Positions 62,452-64,000 of a stretch of 64,000 nucleotides of DNA are shown in pieces. Source of the stretch: Brasenia schreberi. Taxonomy: Eukaryota > Streptophyta > Magnoliopsida > Nymphaeales > Cabombaceae. Positions within the stretch are counted from its first letter, which is position 1. Every line of letters starts with the position of its first letter. The notes beneath the pieces are model-generated. The model worked only from the letters and a program-made list of their open reading frames with translations. It was not told where the DNA came from and did not search any database. The position numbers and the translations under genes are program-made. The DNA lies in the NCBI GenBank assembly GCA_036023115.1, contig JAYKKT010000086.1, forward strand, positions 15,577,501-15,641,500. Direction: 5' to 3'.

Positions 62452-63297
62452 TGACGGATGTAAGGCTTGGTAATTGGGTTGAGATTGCAGATATAAATGG
62501 GTCGTTTGGGAATGCGGGTTTGCTATATAAAGTGATAGACCATGGAATACTTATTATTTTTATCTAGTATAGACAACTAGACACAAACAACTTCTACATG
62601 CCATGAGATAAGATGACTATTACCATGTCTATGAGATACTTGGTCTTCTAATGGAGGGACAACTTCTTACCTTGACACACGAGATGATGACTAAAAGGAA
62701 TGCAGATATCTTGAGTGATATGTTGGGAATGAGCATTGATGAAGTCGTATGTGAGATTAAGTCCGAGGCCATTAAGTTTGAGGTGTTCCAAACTAATTTT
62801 TTAAGAAGAAAAGCGAATAATGAAAATAAGGTTTTATTTTATTTGTTATATCAGTTAGGATGCATGTTATATTAGGATAAGTCTAAAGATAGAGTGTCAA
62901 TAATGCTTATGAATCTATTGATATATGATGTTTGGAGTATTGACAATTATATGTGGGGTGAAACAACATTAACCTATTCGTAAAGACAGTTTGGGAAGGT
63001 ATCCCGAATAGAATCATAACTTAGTAGACATACTTTTTTGCTATAAGTAAGAACTTTTACTATTGTTGCTTGTTATATGTATCTTTTATATAATCATTTT
63101 TCAGAATATAACAAGTTATATGTTTTAATTGTAGGGATTGATTTATTAGTACTTCATAGCTTTAAGAGTTAGAATACGACCAAAATGGTTGGATGAAAAA
63201 CCACGAGTAGGCCGATGGATGAGAAGTACATGCCACAAGCAATCTCCTATTGATCAGCTTACTAAATACCGCAAACAATTAGATTTGATGATGGCAT
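62452..63297 (+). pseudogene. Plant mobile domain (MAIN/PPD7-like) gene remnant
   Basis: Degenerate frames show the order of a plant mobile domain: LGNWVEIADINGSF, LDTNNFYMP with a stop then DKMTITM (normally a FHMPxGEMTITL block), GLLMEGQLLT, FYLLYQLGCMLY (LLYLLGC block), DKSKDRVSIMLMNLL, DNYMWGETTLTY and RQFGKVSRI (WGxAxLAxLYRQL block). It ends with KWLDEKPRVGRWM. At least four stops or shifts occur. This domain is found in a silencing-linked host family and in many plant transposons. I cannot tell which applies here. Confidence 0.65.
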
Positions 63298-64000
63298 AAC
63301 ATGCATTTTACGAATTTCCAACTATGCTCTTAATCTTTTAATTAAACACAACCTTGTATGTTATATATTCTTATAGACTATTTTGTGTAATACAAATTGA
63401 CTAATAGCTGTGTAGTTCTGCAATATACGTGGATCGTAATGCATATAAGTTGTACATATACCACAGATACATTTGTTGTGTAGATATTGTGGAACCTTAT
63501 ATGCCTTATATCGTGTAGTTCAATAGCTTGGTCATTGTAAAAGCATCCCAATTGTAATAATAAGATTCTTCATTGCAAAAACAACTGCGAAGCTCAATAC
63601 ATATAAGGTATAATATGAGCCACGTGATGCGACTTGAGATACACAACAATCATATTGTTTTGAACTTAAGTATTTTAGAGTCTCAACACTTTACCCTTAT
63701 GAGTGTGACAAGTTGTACATAGAATGGTATACTTAGATGATACATCGATTTATTTTGACAGATTCTAGTAGTTAATTATATCATGCTCAACCTACTATAG
63801 CTAGGCAATGTGATACATCATTCTACATGTAGGTAAACGAATCGTTGCATTAATAGCATTTCGAACTTTGTTTTGCTTTAATTATAATACTAATTTTCCT
63901 CAACTCATTTTTTGTTTTATGTGACACACTTATACCAGCGCTTGTACATTGAGAGGGTGACCATTGTCGGGTGATCCTGTATTGTTGGACCTATTAGAGA
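63298..64000. other. AT-rich intergenic sequence
   Basis: No coding, RNA or repeat feature recognised to the end of the window. Confidence 0.6.

Overview
The window is nuclear DNA of a flowering plant. It is AT-rich, the genes are split by GT-AG introns, and it is dense with nested retrotransposons. The host gene's protein matches plant protein-disulfide-isomerase-like 5-4 throughout. I cannot name the species. A large-genome lineage, perhaps an early-diverging angiosperm, is a guess.

One complete host gene dominates. Fifteen exons between 4998 and 59228 join into an uninterrupted 484-codon frame for a PDIL5-4-type protein: an N-terminal membrane anchor, a thioredoxin domain with a C-Y-W-S site, an Erv46/ERGIC-type lumenal domain and a C-terminal membrane anchor. 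The coding sequence is 1455 bp spread over 54.2 kb. Three introns are giant: intron 8 (16.3 kb), intron 9 (12.5 kb) and intron 11 (17.2 kb). Each was enlarged by one Copia-type LTR retrotransposon that was then invaded by others.

Intron 8 holds Copia A (10403-24341, + strand). It was invaded by a nearly full-length RTE-type LINE (13094-16310) and by antisense Copia B (17131-22468). Intron 9 holds Copia C (26030-37666, - strand), split by a LINE (about 28108-36080) that itself received Copia D (28418-33319) and a second LINE (33387-35337). Intron 11 holds Copia E (38545-54390, + strand), invaded by a LINE fragment (40956-41778), a hAT DNA transposon (43230-46488) and a foldback element (about 46985-53670). 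The foldback element contains LTR element F (47090-51546). Most insertions are bounded by target-site duplications that I can read directly.

The most unusual object is element F. It has good LTRs, a primer-binding site, a polypurine tract and a perfect TCTAA duplication, but I see no gag or pol. Its interior holds intronless fragments of at least four host genes: RNase J, tRNase Z, an NPF8/PTR2-type peptide transporter and an organellar-type glutamyl-tRNA synthetase. The synthetase fragment is circularly permuted. Two LINE insertions of only 41 bp and 25 bp, each with its own target-site duplication, are also notable.

Upstream (1-4997) are repeat-derived sequences, including two LTR-like promoter regions, two SINE-like motifs and a MITE-like element, followed by the CT-rich leader of the host gene. 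Downstream (59229-64000) are a MITE-like element, a small stem-loop, an LTR-like promoter and a degraded plant-mobile-domain gene. No tRNA, rRNA, CRISPR array or intact second host gene is supported.
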